DNA from: Candidatus Poribacteria bacterium
Lineage (GTDB): Bacteria; Poribacteria; WGA-4E; WGA-3G
Reading direction: 5' to 3'
Assembly: GCA_003635195.1 (NCBI GenBank)
Contig: PYIY01000145.1
Span: 1 to 64,000, forward strand
Length of the DNA stretch: 64,000 bases
Shown here: positions 26,422 through 35,880 of the stretch, one piece after another
How positions within the stretch are numbered: the stretch's first letter is position 1
How the letters are laid out: each line of letters begins with the position of its first letter
Translations under genes and position numbers: made by a program
The notes under the pieces: generated by a model
Databases searched by the model: none
The model's input: the letters and a program-made list of their open reading frames with translations, nothing else
What the model was told of the DNA's origin: nothing

Positions 26422-27525
26422 ATGGATGACACGTACCAAGTTAACCCAAACTGGCGAAAACTTGCAAGTCGAGTTGTCAAACCGCAACAGATTGTCCTTG
26501 TAATAGGCGCGACCGATGCAGGGAAATCGACTTTTTGCCGTTTTTTAGCGGATTTCGCACTTGTAAAGGGATTCAAAGTCGCTTGTGTAGATGCTGATGT
26601 CGGTCAGTCCCAAATCGGTCCCCCCACCACAATCGGTGTGAAATCCTTCGTACCGAAGAAATCGCCATCAGAACAAGAACCGATTTTGGAAAGCGGACAA
26701 AACCGAGTAGAAAACGGCATTGTATTTGATGGCACCGCTGACCGCCTCTATTTCGTCGGCGATGTGTCGCCGCAAGGACACTTCCTTGAGACCCTTATAG
26801 GAACACGTCTGATAGTCGATAGCGCACGTGAAGCCAATGTCGATTTCATTGTTGTCGATACCACTGGCTATGTTCATGATCCGCCCGCAGTTATTCTCAA
26901 ACAGCACAAGATTGAACTCATCAGACCTAACCATCTCATTTGCATTGGTCGGTCTACCGAATTCGAGCAGATAACAGCGTGCTACAGTCAACAGGAATGG
27001 CTCAGTATTCACTATCTCCCGCCACACCAGAGTGTCCGATTGAAAAGCGGTAATACACGAAGTCGGTATCGAAAGAATCGATTTGATAGGTACTTCTCCG
27101 AAAGTAGCATCCAACAACTCCCTTTTGAACAGATTCGGGGTGGACGCACTCCCTTTTTTGTAGGGCGTATCGCAAATGAGAAAGAGTTAGAAATCCTCTC
27201 CGGGCTGGCGGAGACGCAAGTTTACCATGCTGAATGGGGAAATCGCACCTTATGCCTTGTCGCATCGAAGCATCTTTCCAAAGCAACCATCACCCACATT
27301 AAAAATTATCTAAGTCTGACGCGCGTTACAGTCGAGATCTCTACCTACTTTGAACGCCGCTTGGTTGGATTAATCGATAGTACTGGGAATACCTACGCCA
27401 TTGGAGTCGTTGAGGCTGTGGATTTCCAAAAGCGAGAACTCAGTATTCGCTGGCCTTTTTCAAACGTGGACGATGCTGCGAAAGATGCTTGTGCCATCCA
27501 ATTCGGTGCTTACCAACTCAAGTAG
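26422..27525 (+). CDS. Clp1/Grc3-like polynucleotide 5'-kinase
   Basis: A P-loop kinase: Walker A GATDAGKST (residues 29-37), then VDADVGQSQIGPPTTIG, the hallmark of the Clp1/Nol9/Grc3 polynucleotide kinase family. The same strand order continues with VGDVSPQGHFLE and a Walker B-like FIVVDTTGYVHDP. In eukaryotes and archaea the family phosphorylates RNA 5'-hydroxyl ends during processing. Bacterial members are uncommon and of unknown substrate. The C-terminal half is a beta-rich domain similar in position to the Clp1 C-domain. ATG 26422 has the AGGAAG site nearby. Confidence 0.85.
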   Translation: MDDTYQVNPNWRKLASRVVKPQQIVLVIGATDAGKSTFCRFLADFALVKGFKVACVDADVGQSQIGPPTTIGVKSFVPKKSPSEQEPILESGQNRVENGIVFDGTADRLYFVGDVSPQGHFLETLIGTRLIVDSAREANVDFIVVDTTGYVHDPPAVILKQHKIELIRPNHLICIGRSTEFEQITACYSQQEWLSIHYLPPHQSVRLKSGNTRSRYRKNRFDRYFSESSIQQLPFEQIRGGRTPFFVGRIANEKELEILSGLAETQVYHAEWGNRTLCLVASKHLSKATITHIKNYLSLTRVTVEISTYFERRLVGLIDSTGNTYAIGVVEAVDFQKRELSIRWPFSNVDDAAKDACAIQFGAYQLK

Positions 27526-27575
27526 GACAAATAGGTTGGGTTAAAACTGAAGAGAACCCAATCAACAGACTCGGT

Positions 27576-29489
27576 ATGGACAAACAACCTTTCACAAAAA
27601 ACCCAACTTTCACCCGATTTGTGCGGTATCATGTCCCGTATACCGGTTCAATTCTCTTGGCAATGGCTTTCGCCTTGGTAGGTGCTGTGTGTGACTTAGG
27701 TGTCCTTCAACTTGTTTTGCATGATGCGGTTAACGCTCTTGAAGCCGTCAGTGGCAATTCGTTTGACGAACCTGTATCTGTCCATTACTTCCAGCGCGAG
27801 GGCAATCAAGGAATGTTCGCTTTTGATGGTTTTGAGGTGGTATTAGTAGATGCTGACGACGCGCTTAAATACTTTTTATGGCTACTGGGGGGCATGCTTA
27901 TTCTCGTTCTCATCAAAGGTTTTTTTGTTTATGGCAACGATTATGTAATAGCGCGGGTCGGGCATAAACTCGCTTTTCGGTTACGGAATGCCCTCTACCA
28001 GCGAATTGTTTCTGCACCGTTAGGTGTTTTACGCGAAGAACGCACCGGGGACCTCATGACACGTACCACGGAAGATGTGCGAGTCTGGCAGACGCTTGTT
28101 GCCGCGATGGCGGGTATCATACGGGCTGTTGTTCTTGTTGTCTCTTTCGTTTCTGTGATGCTAATTGATAGTTTCAAACTTACCTTCTTTGTTTTATTGC
28201 TCCTTCCGCTGCTCGCTTATCTGATTACGCTCGTTGGTAGGCGCATTCGTAGTGCCAGCATAGAAATTCAACAGCAAAGTGCAGACATCTATTCACAACT
28301 CAAAGAGACATTTTCCGGCATCAAGATTATCAAAAGTTTTACATCTGAACAGACGGAAACAGAACGTTTCCGAACCATTAATTGGCGTCAATACTGCTCG
28401 GCGATTCGGCGTGCCCGTTTCGCAGCACTCCTCCCCCCTCTGATTGAATGGTTGGGTGCTATTGGGATCGCAACAGTTTTTGGGTTATGCTGTTGGCAAG
28501 TGATTAGTGGACAGCTTTCTATAGGGTGGTTCATCAGTTACATCGGTATGGTAAGCTACATGTTCAAACCGATTAAAACGATTGGCAACGTCAACAGCGC
28601 ATTACAGCAGTGCCTCGTCTCTGCTGAACGGATCTTTTATCTCCTCGATTTCGGAGCTGAGGCAGGTCAGCAAACTGGTGCAGGCACGCACGACTTATCT
28701 ACCGAAAAGTCGACAGATGGCATTGAACTGCAGAACATCCACGGAACTGTCACATTCCAAAACGTCACCTTCTCTTATTCGCAAGCCTCAGAAAGCCAGC
28801 AAGCACCTTTCAAACCTGTTATTGATAACGTATCTTTCGAGGCGAAGCCGGGTGAAGTCGTCGCACTCGTCGGCCCTAGTGGAAGCGGAAAGACGACACT
28901 CCTCAACCTTCTGCTGCGTTTCTATGAAGTCAATTCTGGGGAGATTTTGATTGACGGTGTACCTATTTCTGAAGTAAAACTGGAGTCGTTACGACAAAAT
29001 ATTGCACTCGTCCCACAGGACACGTTCCTCTTTGATGGGACGATTCTGGAAAATATCGGTTACGGCTGCCCGAGGGCAACCGATGCGGCGATCATTGCAG
29101 CGGCACAGAAAGCAAACGCGCACGCGTTTATCACAAAAACCCCCAACGGATACGCTACGCCAATTGGGGAGGCAGGGGTGAAACTCTCCGGGGGCGAACA
29201 GCAACGCCTCTCTATCGCGCGTGCGCTCCTAAAGAATGCACCGATTCTCGTTTTAGACGAAGCCACATCCTCATTGGACACGCAGTCGGAAGCACTCATT
29301 CAAGAATCGTTGACAAATCTCATGGAAGGGAGAACCAGTTTTATTATCGCGCACCGACTCTCAACAGTTGTCCGGGCTGATAAGATTCTCGTTATCAAGG
29401 ATGGAGAGATTTTGGAAACTGGAACACACCAAACACTGTTAGCAAAGGGCGGGTTGTATAAAAAATTCTGTGAGATGCAACTGAGTTAA
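27576..29489 (+). CDS. ABC exporter, fused membrane and ATPase domains (MsbA-like)
   Basis: Half-transporter of 637 aa: a type IV exporter membrane domain with about six helices (residues ~20-345), then an ATPase. Walker A is GPSGSGKTT, the signature LSGGEQQR, Walker B ILVLDEATSSLD, and the H-loop IAHRLST. Such homodimers move lipids, glycolipids or peptides out across the inner membrane. An extra ~50-residue loop (EAVSGNSFDEPVSVHYFQREG) between helices 1 and 2 faces the periplasm. ATG 27576 is the only good methionine near the first helix and has no clear ribosome site; the frame opens within the Clp1-like gene. Confidence 0.93.
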   Translation: MDKQPFTKNPTFTRFVRYHVPYTGSILLAMAFALVGAVCDLGVLQLVLHDAVNALEAVSGNSFDEPVSVHYFQREGNQGMFAFDGFEVVLVDADDALKYFLWLLGGMLILVLIKGFFVYGNDYVIARVGHKLAFRLRNALYQRIVSAPLGVLREERTGDLMTRTTEDVRVWQTLVAAMAGIIRAVVLVVSFVSVMLIDSFKLTFFVLLLLPLLAYLITLVGRRIRSASIEIQQQSADIYSQLKETFSGIKIIKSFTSEQTETERFRTINWRQYCSAIRRARFAALLPPLIEWLGAIGIATVFGLCCWQVISGQLSIGWFISYIGMVSYMFKPIKTIGNVNSALQQCLVSAERIFYLLDFGAEAGQQTGAGTHDLSTEKSTDGIELQNIHGTVTFQNVTFSYSQASESQQAPFKPVIDNVSFEAKPGEVVALVGPSGSGKTTLLNLLLRFYEVNSGEILIDGVPISEVKLESLRQNIALVPQDTFLFDGTILENIGYGCPRATDAAIIAAAQKANAHAFITKTPNGYATPIGEAGVKLSGGEQQRLSIARALLKNAPILVLDEATSSLDTQSEALIQESLTNLMEGRTSFIIAHRLSTVVRADKILVIKDGEILETGTHQTLLAKGGLYKKFCEMQLS

Positions 29490-29810
29490 TCCTCCGTCGC
29501 TACTGTCATTGTCAGCACTTTTGGCAACCGTACCTGCTTTCCTACCGAGAGGTTAAGACGCTATAGAAAATCGTCTGCGAGTTGTCCCAAGCAAAAAAAT
29601 GCATTTTAGGTAAACCTCTTGTGTTATGTTAACGTCACATATAATAGAAGAAAGGGAAGCGCTATTAAGTATTTTAATCTCAATTTCGGAATCGCAAAGA
29701 CAATCCGGGGATTGAGACTATAAGGCAGAATTGCCGGTCAGTGCTTAGACGACCCTTGAATAGCGAGTTTCGGAAACCTGCAAACGATGCCAAAAGAAGA
29801 GATTAGCTGC
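29490..29810. other. Intergenic region without recognised content
   Basis: 321 bases between the ABC exporter and the convergent pentapeptide gene. No gene, strong hairpin terminator or known repeat was seen. Confidence 0.5.
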
Positions 29811-30386
29811 TCAATTTCGTCCTTTTTTGGTGATAGCACCTTCAAGATCGGATTCGCGATACACAGCTTCAGAGAGGTCAACCTCGTATAGATACGCATC
29901 TTTGAAGTTCGCACCGAGCAGAACAGTGCCTTTCAGCTTGATTTCACCAAAAATTGTCTCTTCGAGGTTCGCATTCTCAAAACTCGTGAGTGCCCCGAAA
30001 GGTCCCGGCACCTCGCATTTTGGGCAGCCGAGAGTGGCACGGCGCAAGTCGGCACGTTTGAAGTTTGTGCCACAGAGCAAGCTCCCGCTCAGGAAAGCAC
30101 CACGCAAGTTTGCTTCTTCAAGGTTCGCGTCCGTTAAGTTACTACCGACCAGATACGTTCGATGGAGTGTGGCACCAGAAAGGTCCGCACCGGTGAGATT
30201 CGCATCGTTTAGATTCGCATCTGTTAAGTCCGTGTTCCGTAGGTCGGTACCGCTCAAGTCTGCTTCCGAGAGATCAATACCTGCGAGCGATTGATTCGCT
30301 AAATCCAGGTTTGCAAGATTTTCACCAGAACAGGATTCACCGGCTTGGCATCTTTTTATAATTTCGTTTTGTGTGAGTTGAGCCAT
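29811..30386 (-). CDS. Pentapeptide repeat protein
   Basis: Residues ~22-185 are built of A(D/N)LxX pentapeptides (LSEADLSGTDLRNTDL, ANLTGADLSGATL), which fold into a right-handed quadrilateral beta-helix. One interruption (CPKCEVPGPFGALTS, residues ~123-137) contains a CxxC pair. No signal peptide. Some members mimic DNA and block gyrase, but nothing here shows such a role. It is divergently placed from the sigma factor gene, sharing a 214-base upstream region. Confidence 0.9.
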   Translation of the reverse strand: MAQLTQNEIIKRCQAGESCSGENLANLDLANQSLAGIDLSEADLSGTDLRNTDLTDANLNDANLTGADLSGATLHRTYLVGSNLTDANLEEANLRGAFLSGSLLCGTNFKRADLRRATLGCPKCEVPGPFGALTSFENANLEETIFGEIKLKGTVLLGANFKDAYLYEVDLSEAVYRESDLEGAITKKGRN

Positions 30387-30600
30387 TAACTGCCTCCAAG
30401 GGTTATACCGAATTCGCTTTATCTTTTCGCCTATGTGGCTTCCGAAACTTGCAAGCTAACATTAAGATATATCAGAGGATTACACTTAATAGCATACCAC
30501 ATACTTACTAAAAAGTTAAACCTTTTTTCATAATTTTCGCTGTGTGCGGCAAATTCAAAACACTTCGGTCTGGAGATCGAGGCTAAAATGAGGTGAGGAC

Positions 30601-32238
30601 ATGAGAAACTATTACCCGGAATACCCAGTAGAACCTGAACTTTTTGCAGAGGAAGAAGAGAAGGACGAGGACCCAGTAGAATCTCCAAGGGATGAGACCT
30701 TCGCGTACTTACAAAAGATAGCCAAGACCCCTTTGTTGGATCCTGAACAGGAAACCGCACTCTTTGAAAAATACCAAGCGGGTCTCCAGATGTTCACCAC
30801 GAAATTAAATGAATTTCCGAAGTGGATGTTAGCTGCACTTGATATCGATGAAAATGACGCGCCAAATAACAAACACAAATTTGAACCTCCGCAATCAGAA
30901 CACGGATTAATCATAAGCCGAATTCGCGCCGAAATCCAGACACTTGGCGTCTTATTGGACAAATTAGAGACGAAGGCGAAATTACTAAAGCAAGCACGGT
31001 GGAAAATTTTTCAAGGGAACTTACATCTCCTGAAAAAATATGTTGATGAAACCTCACCACCCGAATTAATGCAGGCGGGAGGTCTTGGGCTCTTGAAAGC
31101 TATTGACGATGGCGATACAAAACGCGGGGCGGAATTCCGAACTTATGCGCGACAAACCATTCGCCGCAGCATTAGCACCTTTAACGAAAAGATGGCGAAA
31201 TTGAGGCAACAACTACGCGAAGCACCCCTTACAGAAATACCATCGGTACGCGATTTTGCTCGTGTCCCACTTACACCCTTTGACGAGGAGCAGGAATCCC
31301 ACGCTTTTCAAGAGTACGACGTTATTCGTTGTGAGATTGAAACACTCTTAGAGGAATTGCCAGCCGATATGTTACCCGACGGTACTGCTACGCGTTCGCT
31401 ACGCGCCTTACGGTTCGTTCTTGAAGACATCCGAAACGAATTTGCCCATATCAAATGGTTAGCGGATCAATTGGAGACAGCGGACCAGGTTACACACGGC
31501 ACAAAACTGAAAATCGTTGAAGCCAACCTCCGCCTCGTCGCCAGCATCGCGAAGCAACATCACTTCAGTAAAACATCCTTAACCTTCCTCGATTTGATGC
31601 AGGAAGGCAGTCTCGGATTGATGCGCGCCGTGGATAAATTCGATCATACTCTCAAATTTCGGTTCAGCACTTATGCGACATGGTGGATTATGCAGTCTAT
31701 CAAACGTGCGCTTGACCAACAAGGACAGATGATCCGTGTTCCGTGCTATATCGGTGAAGCCCGACGTGCCATTAAGCAAGCACAGTCGGACTTAACGACT
31801 GAACTCGGACGCGAACCAACGACAACCGAAATCGCAAGTGCAGTTGAACTCACGGAGAAAAAAGTCTCCGAAATTTTCAACGCTACGCGGGATCCTGTTC
31901 CCCTTGACGCACCTATTAATGAAGATTCCTCGGACGGTTCATTTTCTGAACTCATTCCGGATCAATCTCAAATTACGCCGGAGAATTACTTGCTCGATTA
32001 CGCCAAGATTGAGGTTATCACTGAGATCCTCAACCGGACGCTCAACCCACGTGAAACACAAGTAATTATTTTACGATATGGGTTGATCGATGGTACTGAA
32101 TACACTTTGGCGGATATTGGAGACAAGCTTCGCATCAGTCGGGAGCGCGTGCGGCAGATAGAGACTGAAGCCATTTTTAAACTCAAACGCCACGAATCAA
32201 AAGAGTTGCTCCAAGAGTTGCTTCAAGGGTCCTCTTAA
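30601..32238 (+). CDS. Sigma-70 family RNA polymerase sigma factor with duplicated region 2
   Basis: Region 1.2 is at residues 31-59 ([21 protein letters not shown]). A complete core region 2 is at ~305-375 ([44 protein letters not shown]), then region 3 and region 4.2 at the end ([19 protein letters not shown]). Between 1.2 and 2, residues ~135-196 repeat the region-2 pattern in weaker form: [38 protein letters not shown]. That copy lacks the promoter-melting aromatics (WW becomes RQ). 545 aa. ATG 30601 has GAGGTGAGG upstream. It may be a primary-like or stress sigma; the promoter set is unknown. Confidence 0.92.
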   Translation: MRNYYPEYPVEPELFAEEEEKDEDPVESPRDETFAYLQKIAKTPLLDPEQETALFEKYQAGLQMFTTKLNEFPKWMLAALDIDENDAPNNKHKFEPPQSEHGLIISRIRAEIQTLGVLLDKLETKAKLLKQARWKIFQGNLHLLKKYVDETSPPELMQAGGLGLLKAIDDGDTKRGAEFRTYARQTIRRSISTFNEKMAKLRQQLREAPLTEIPSVRDFARVPLTPFDEEQESHAFQEYDVIRCEIETLLEELPADMLPDGTATRSLRALRFVLEDIRNEFAHIKWLADQLETADQVTHGTKLKIVEANLRLVASIAKQHHFSKTSLTFLDLMQEGSLGLMRAVDKFDHTLKFRFSTYATWWIMQSIKRALDQQGQMIRVPCYIGEARRAIKQAQSDLTTELGREPTTTEIASAVELTEKKVSEIFNATRDPVPLDAPINEDSSDGSFSELIPDQSQITPENYLLDYAKIEVITEILNRTLNPRETQVIILRYGLIDGTEYTLADIGDKLRISRERVRQIETEAIFKLKRHESKELLQELLQGSS

Positions 32239-32270
32239 CACGCCAAAACTCCAAAAGAGGTATCACAACG

Positions 32271-33593
32271 TTGAAGATCGCGTATTTTGACTGCTTTTCA
32301 GGTATCAGTGGCGATATGACCCTCGGTGCCTTGGTTGATGCCGGGGTACCACCCGAAATACTTACAGATGGATTGGCGACCCTCAAACTTGAGGCTGAGT
32401 TCAGCCTGCGCTTTGAAAAATCTGTAAAACACGGCATCACCGGCACACGAGCGATTGTAGAGGTACACCCAGCACACACACCGTCACACGAAGCATCGGC
32501 GCACGAGCATTCCGATACCCATACGCACGAACACTCCCACATGCATACGCATGAACATTCCCATCATCATGAGCATGGTCCCAGTCGCCACCTCTCCGAT
32601 ATTTTCAAGTTGCTTGACGACAGCGATTTGGAATCAGAGGTTCGGGATACCGCAAAACGCGTCTTCGACCGACTCGCTGAGGCAGAAGCAAAGGTTCACA
32701 ATACAACGAAAGATAAAGTGCATCTCCACGAAGTCAGCGGCATTGATTCGATCGTAGACATCGTCGGGTCAGTCATTGGTCTTACACACCTGGATGTTGA
32801 TGTTGTTTGCGCGTCTCCCCTCTCTCTCGGTAGAGGTTTTGTCCGATGCGCACACGGACTTATGCCCGTTCCTGTCCCCGGCACGATGGAACTTCTTCGA
32901 GGTGTACCGATCCATCAGACGGACATTCCGAAAGAGTTGGTAACCCCGACTGGTGCTGCACTCATTACGACGCTATCGCAAGAATTCGGGGTCATGCCAC
33001 AGATGCGGCTTGACCGCGTCGGATACGGTGCCGGTACTCGCGACTTGGAACAACGTCCAAACCTTCTCCGGCTCTGTCTCGGCGAAAAAACGTCAGAGAT
33101 TAGTACAAAGACGACCCACCATCACGCCGAAACTGACAGTGTGGACATTATTGAGACCAATGTAGACGACATGTCACCAGAGATTACCGGCTATGTTACC
33201 TCCCAACTCTTTGAACATGGTGCGCTTGACGTGTTTCTTACGCCAACCTTCATGAAAAAGGGGAGACCCGCGACACAAATCACTGTGCTATGTCCAACTG
33301 ACCATCGTGACGAGCTCATCAAACTCCTCCTCACCGAAACCACGACTTTCGGCGTTAGGCTCTCTTCTGCTGACCGGATCAAACTGCGTCGCGATTTTAT
33401 TCAAGTCGAAACGCAGTGGGGGACAGTCCAAGCCAAACGCGGGTATCTCAACGGCACGCTTGTCAAAACGGTCCCTGAATATGAGGACTGCAAACGCCTC
33501 GCCGAGCAAAACAATATCCCACTTCGACAAGTCTACACCGAAACACTCCGCAGTCTCAGTTCTGTTGATACAGTAGATCAACCCGAAATCTAA
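32271..33593 (+). CDS. larC: Nickel-pincer cofactor biosynthesis protein LarC
   Basis: LarC inserts nickel into the pyridinium-dithiocarboxylate mononucleotide that LarA-type racemases use. The N-terminus KIAYFDCFSGISGDMTLGAL is diagnostic. A His-rich stretch at ~75-105 (HTHEHSHMHTHEHSHHHEH) probably stores or passes nickel. The C-terminal half carries ETNVDDMSPE and TPTFMKKGRP. In some bacteria larC is read through a programmed frameshift, but here it is one frame of 440 codons. Start TTG 32271, with AGAGG upstream. larB and larE are not in the window, while a LarA-like gene lies at 44894-46147. Confidence 0.95.
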   Translation: MKIAYFDCFSGISGDMTLGALVDAGVPPEILTDGLATLKLEAEFSLRFEKSVKHGITGTRAIVEVHPAHTPSHEASAHEHSDTHTHEHSHMHTHEHSHHHEHGPSRHLSDIFKLLDDSDLESEVRDTAKRVFDRLAEAEAKVHNTTKDKVHLHEVSGIDSIVDIVGSVIGLTHLDVDVVCASPLSLGRGFVRCAHGLMPVPVPGTMELLRGVPIHQTDIPKELVTPTGAALITTLSQEFGVMPQMRLDRVGYGAGTRDLEQRPNLLRLCLGEKTSEISTKTTHHHAETDSVDIIETNVDDMSPEITGYVTSQLFEHGALDVFLTPTFMKKGRPATQITVLCPTDHRDELIKLLLTETTTFGVRLSSADRIKLRRDFIQVETQWGTVQAKRGYLNGTLVKTVPEYEDCKRLAEQNNIPLRQVYTETLRSLSSVDTVDQPEI

Positions 33594-33737
33594 CCCTTCA
33601 TTTATCTCCTCTCAGTTTACTTTTGATGCTGTGCGTCCGCGCGCAAGCGAAGACAGACTTTTTCATAGATAGATCAGAAAGAGTTGTTATACCAGCGACA
33701 TACCCAAATTCTGCTTCTCAGGAGGGCTATAACTGAA

Positions 33738-35705
33738 ATGATGGAAATTAATAACCGTGACGTTACAACGTGGGCACTCCCAGAAAACGCGATTGCCCGA
33801 CTGGGTAGAGGAAGTGTTAAAGACGTAGCATTTTCGCCGGATGGCATGCATCTCGCTGCCGCAACGGATATTGGACTATGGTGGTATGAACTTGCCACAA
33901 TGCAGCCGGTCGCATTGTGGGAAACCGAAAGAGGAATGGTTTCTGCTGTCTCTTTTTCTCATGATGGACAATGGATTGCTACTGGCAATGCAGATGGCAT
34001 CGTTAAGGTGTGGACTACACAAGATCAGCAATGTATTATGGAAATAGGACAGCGAAGGTTGAACCATGGAGTCGCCCAACTCACATTTTCACCGGATGGA
34101 CAATACCTTGCCGCATCACACTACCATTTTCATTCCGTGTCTGTCTGGTCTACAAAAACAGGCGTGTCCGTTGCGAATTCTGAACTTGAGGAACCGAAGG
34201 CAAGATACGGTCGTTTCCCGCTCTGCTTTTCACCGGATGGGACGCGCCTCGCATACCTGTCTTGCGATAACAAAATTTCAGTGAAACAAATAGAAACCGG
34301 TGCGTACATCGCGCGCTTCACCGTACACACGCCACGAATAGACGGCAGTCTCATTTTTTCACCATGTGGACAGTTTCTTGCCGCTGGTATACGGAAAAAG
34401 GACTCCGAAAATCTAAGTGCCAATATTCACGTGTGGCATGTTCCTAAAGAGACAGTGGAAATGGCTACTGAATATAACGGATATCAGGTTAGACTTGTTT
34501 ATTCTCCTGAGGGTTCCTTACGGGTTGCTGACATTCATGAAGATAAGGTGATAATTTGGAATGCGTCCGATCAGGAAAAACTTGATACCTTTGAACATCG
34601 CGGGAATAGCCGTGCTGCAGGTTTTTCAGACGACGGACAACAATTTGCTATCACAAGCCCACGTGATTTTCAGGTGTGGCGTGAAAACGCGCCTCAGGTG
34701 GTGTCTCTTCAAGGACATCGCGGTCATCCCAATTCGGTAACTTTTACGCAAAACGGAAAAACGTTGGTGAGTGGACATACGGCAGGCAGCGGTATTGTGT
34801 TTTGGAACGTGGCAGAGAAACGGGCACAACAGACGCTTCTTATGAACACAGCACTGCCTTTTACCATACCCAAGGGAGGACTTGCTGTGTCCCCCGATGA
34901 GGAATTCTTGGCTGCGAGTTACACAAAAACCATTGAAGTCTGGCGTGTTGCGTCTCGTACCCGAATCATGATATTCACCGAACCTCAGTCTGTTGGACCG
35001 CTCGCGTTTTCACCGACAGGCAAACACTTTGTCAGTGCAACAAGTGATGGCGGACTTTATGTATGGGATGCCCAACGTTGGAAAAAGTTACGGACACTAA
35101 CAGGACATACTGACGGAATCAGTTCTATTGCTTTCCATCCGGATGGAAAAATACTTGCGAGTGTCTCACCGTGGGACAAAACCGCACGGGTGTGGGATGT
35201 TGCGCGTGGAAGTTTTGTGACTTCGCTTCCGTTAGCATGGCCTTTATCTCCAAACGCGTATAAAGGCGATAAAAAGAAAATCGAACGCGTCCGTAAAGCA
35301 GCTGTGTCTAACAGTCAAAAGGTGCGTGCCGAAGAAATTTGGAACATCACGTTTTCTGCTTGCGGGACCCTCCTTGCCGGTGGGCTGCCAAACGAGATTC
35401 GGGTGTGGGATACTACCACATACGAAACGCGGATGGTAATATTTCCTCCGAAGGAAAGCTGTCGACCGTATGCTTTAGCCTTTTCGCCCTGTAGCCGGTA
35501 TTTTGTTTCTGGCTCTTGGTGGGGATTCACAGATAAAGTCTCCATCCGGTTATGGGATGTTACCACCGGTGAAAACGTCCAGACGTTCTGGGGACACTCC
35601 ACGGATGTACAAGATCTTGCCTTTTCACCGGACGGTGCCCTTTTGGCAAGTGCGGGTTATGATGGTGCCATCCTGCTATGGGATATGAAACCTTACACCA
35701 AATGA
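33738..35705 (+). CDS. WD40 beta-propeller protein
   Basis: 655 aa made of about 12-14 WD40 repeats, each recognisable by (L/V)AFSPDG followed by (V/I)xVW(D/N). Clear examples are VAFSPDGMHLAAA, VSFSHDGQWIATG, IAFHPDGKILASV and LAFSPDGALLASAG near the end. This suggests two seven-bladed propellers. There is no signal peptide, enzyme domain or transmembrane segment, so a cytoplasmic scaffold role is likely. ATG 33738 fits AGGAGG about 11 bases upstream (a second ATG follows directly). Function unknown. Confidence 0.88.
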   Translation: MMEINNRDVTTWALPENAIARLGRGSVKDVAFSPDGMHLAAATDIGLWWYELATMQPVALWETERGMVSAVSFSHDGQWIATGNADGIVKVWTTQDQQCIMEIGQRRLNHGVAQLTFSPDGQYLAASHYHFHSVSVWSTKTGVSVANSELEEPKARYGRFPLCFSPDGTRLAYLSCDNKISVKQIETGAYIARFTVHTPRIDGSLIFSPCGQFLAAGIRKKDSENLSANIHVWHVPKETVEMATEYNGYQVRLVYSPEGSLRVADIHEDKVIIWNASDQEKLDTFEHRGNSRAAGFSDDGQQFAITSPRDFQVWRENAPQVVSLQGHRGHPNSVTFTQNGKTLVSGHTAGSGIVFWNVAEKRAQQTLLMNTALPFTIPKGGLAVSPDEEFLAASYTKTIEVWRVASRTRIMIFTEPQSVGPLAFSPTGKHFVSATSDGGLYVWDAQRWKKLRTLTGHTDGISSIAFHPDGKILASVSPWDKTARVWDVARGSFVTSLPLAWPLSPNAYKGDKKKIERVRKAAVSNSQKVRAEEIWNITFSACGTLLAGGLPNEIRVWDTTTYETRMVIFPPKESCRPYALAFSPCSRYFVSGSWWGFTDKVSIRLWDVTTGENVQTFWGHSTDVQDLAFSPDGALLASAGYDGAILLWDMKPYTK

Positions 35706-35790
35706 ATTTTTAATTAAAAACAGGGTTTAAGCATTTGTGACTTTTGGGGTCAACACTTAAATTGACTTGTTGAATCCGCTGAAAGTGCAT

Positions 35791-35810
35791 CCACATATCC
35801 GTATATGTGG
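35791..35810. promoter_or_regulatory. Inverted repeat before the permease gene
   Basis: CCACATAT and ATATGTGG form a perfect 8-base stem with a CCGT loop. It lies in the 175-base gap between the WD40 gene and the permease, about 70 bases before the ATG. It could be an operator or an RNA hairpin; no T-run follows, so a terminator is less likely. Confidence 0.4.
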
Positions 35811-35880
35811 AATTTATTATAGGAGTCCGTCCTCACAAAAAACAGCGTAGGACATAATACACACTTTACTTACACAGCAA

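Noticed and set aside
29827..30294. A plus-strand 155-aa gene
   Set aside because: It is antisense to the pentapeptide repeat gene and its periodic Ser/Arg pattern is the mirror of that repeat.
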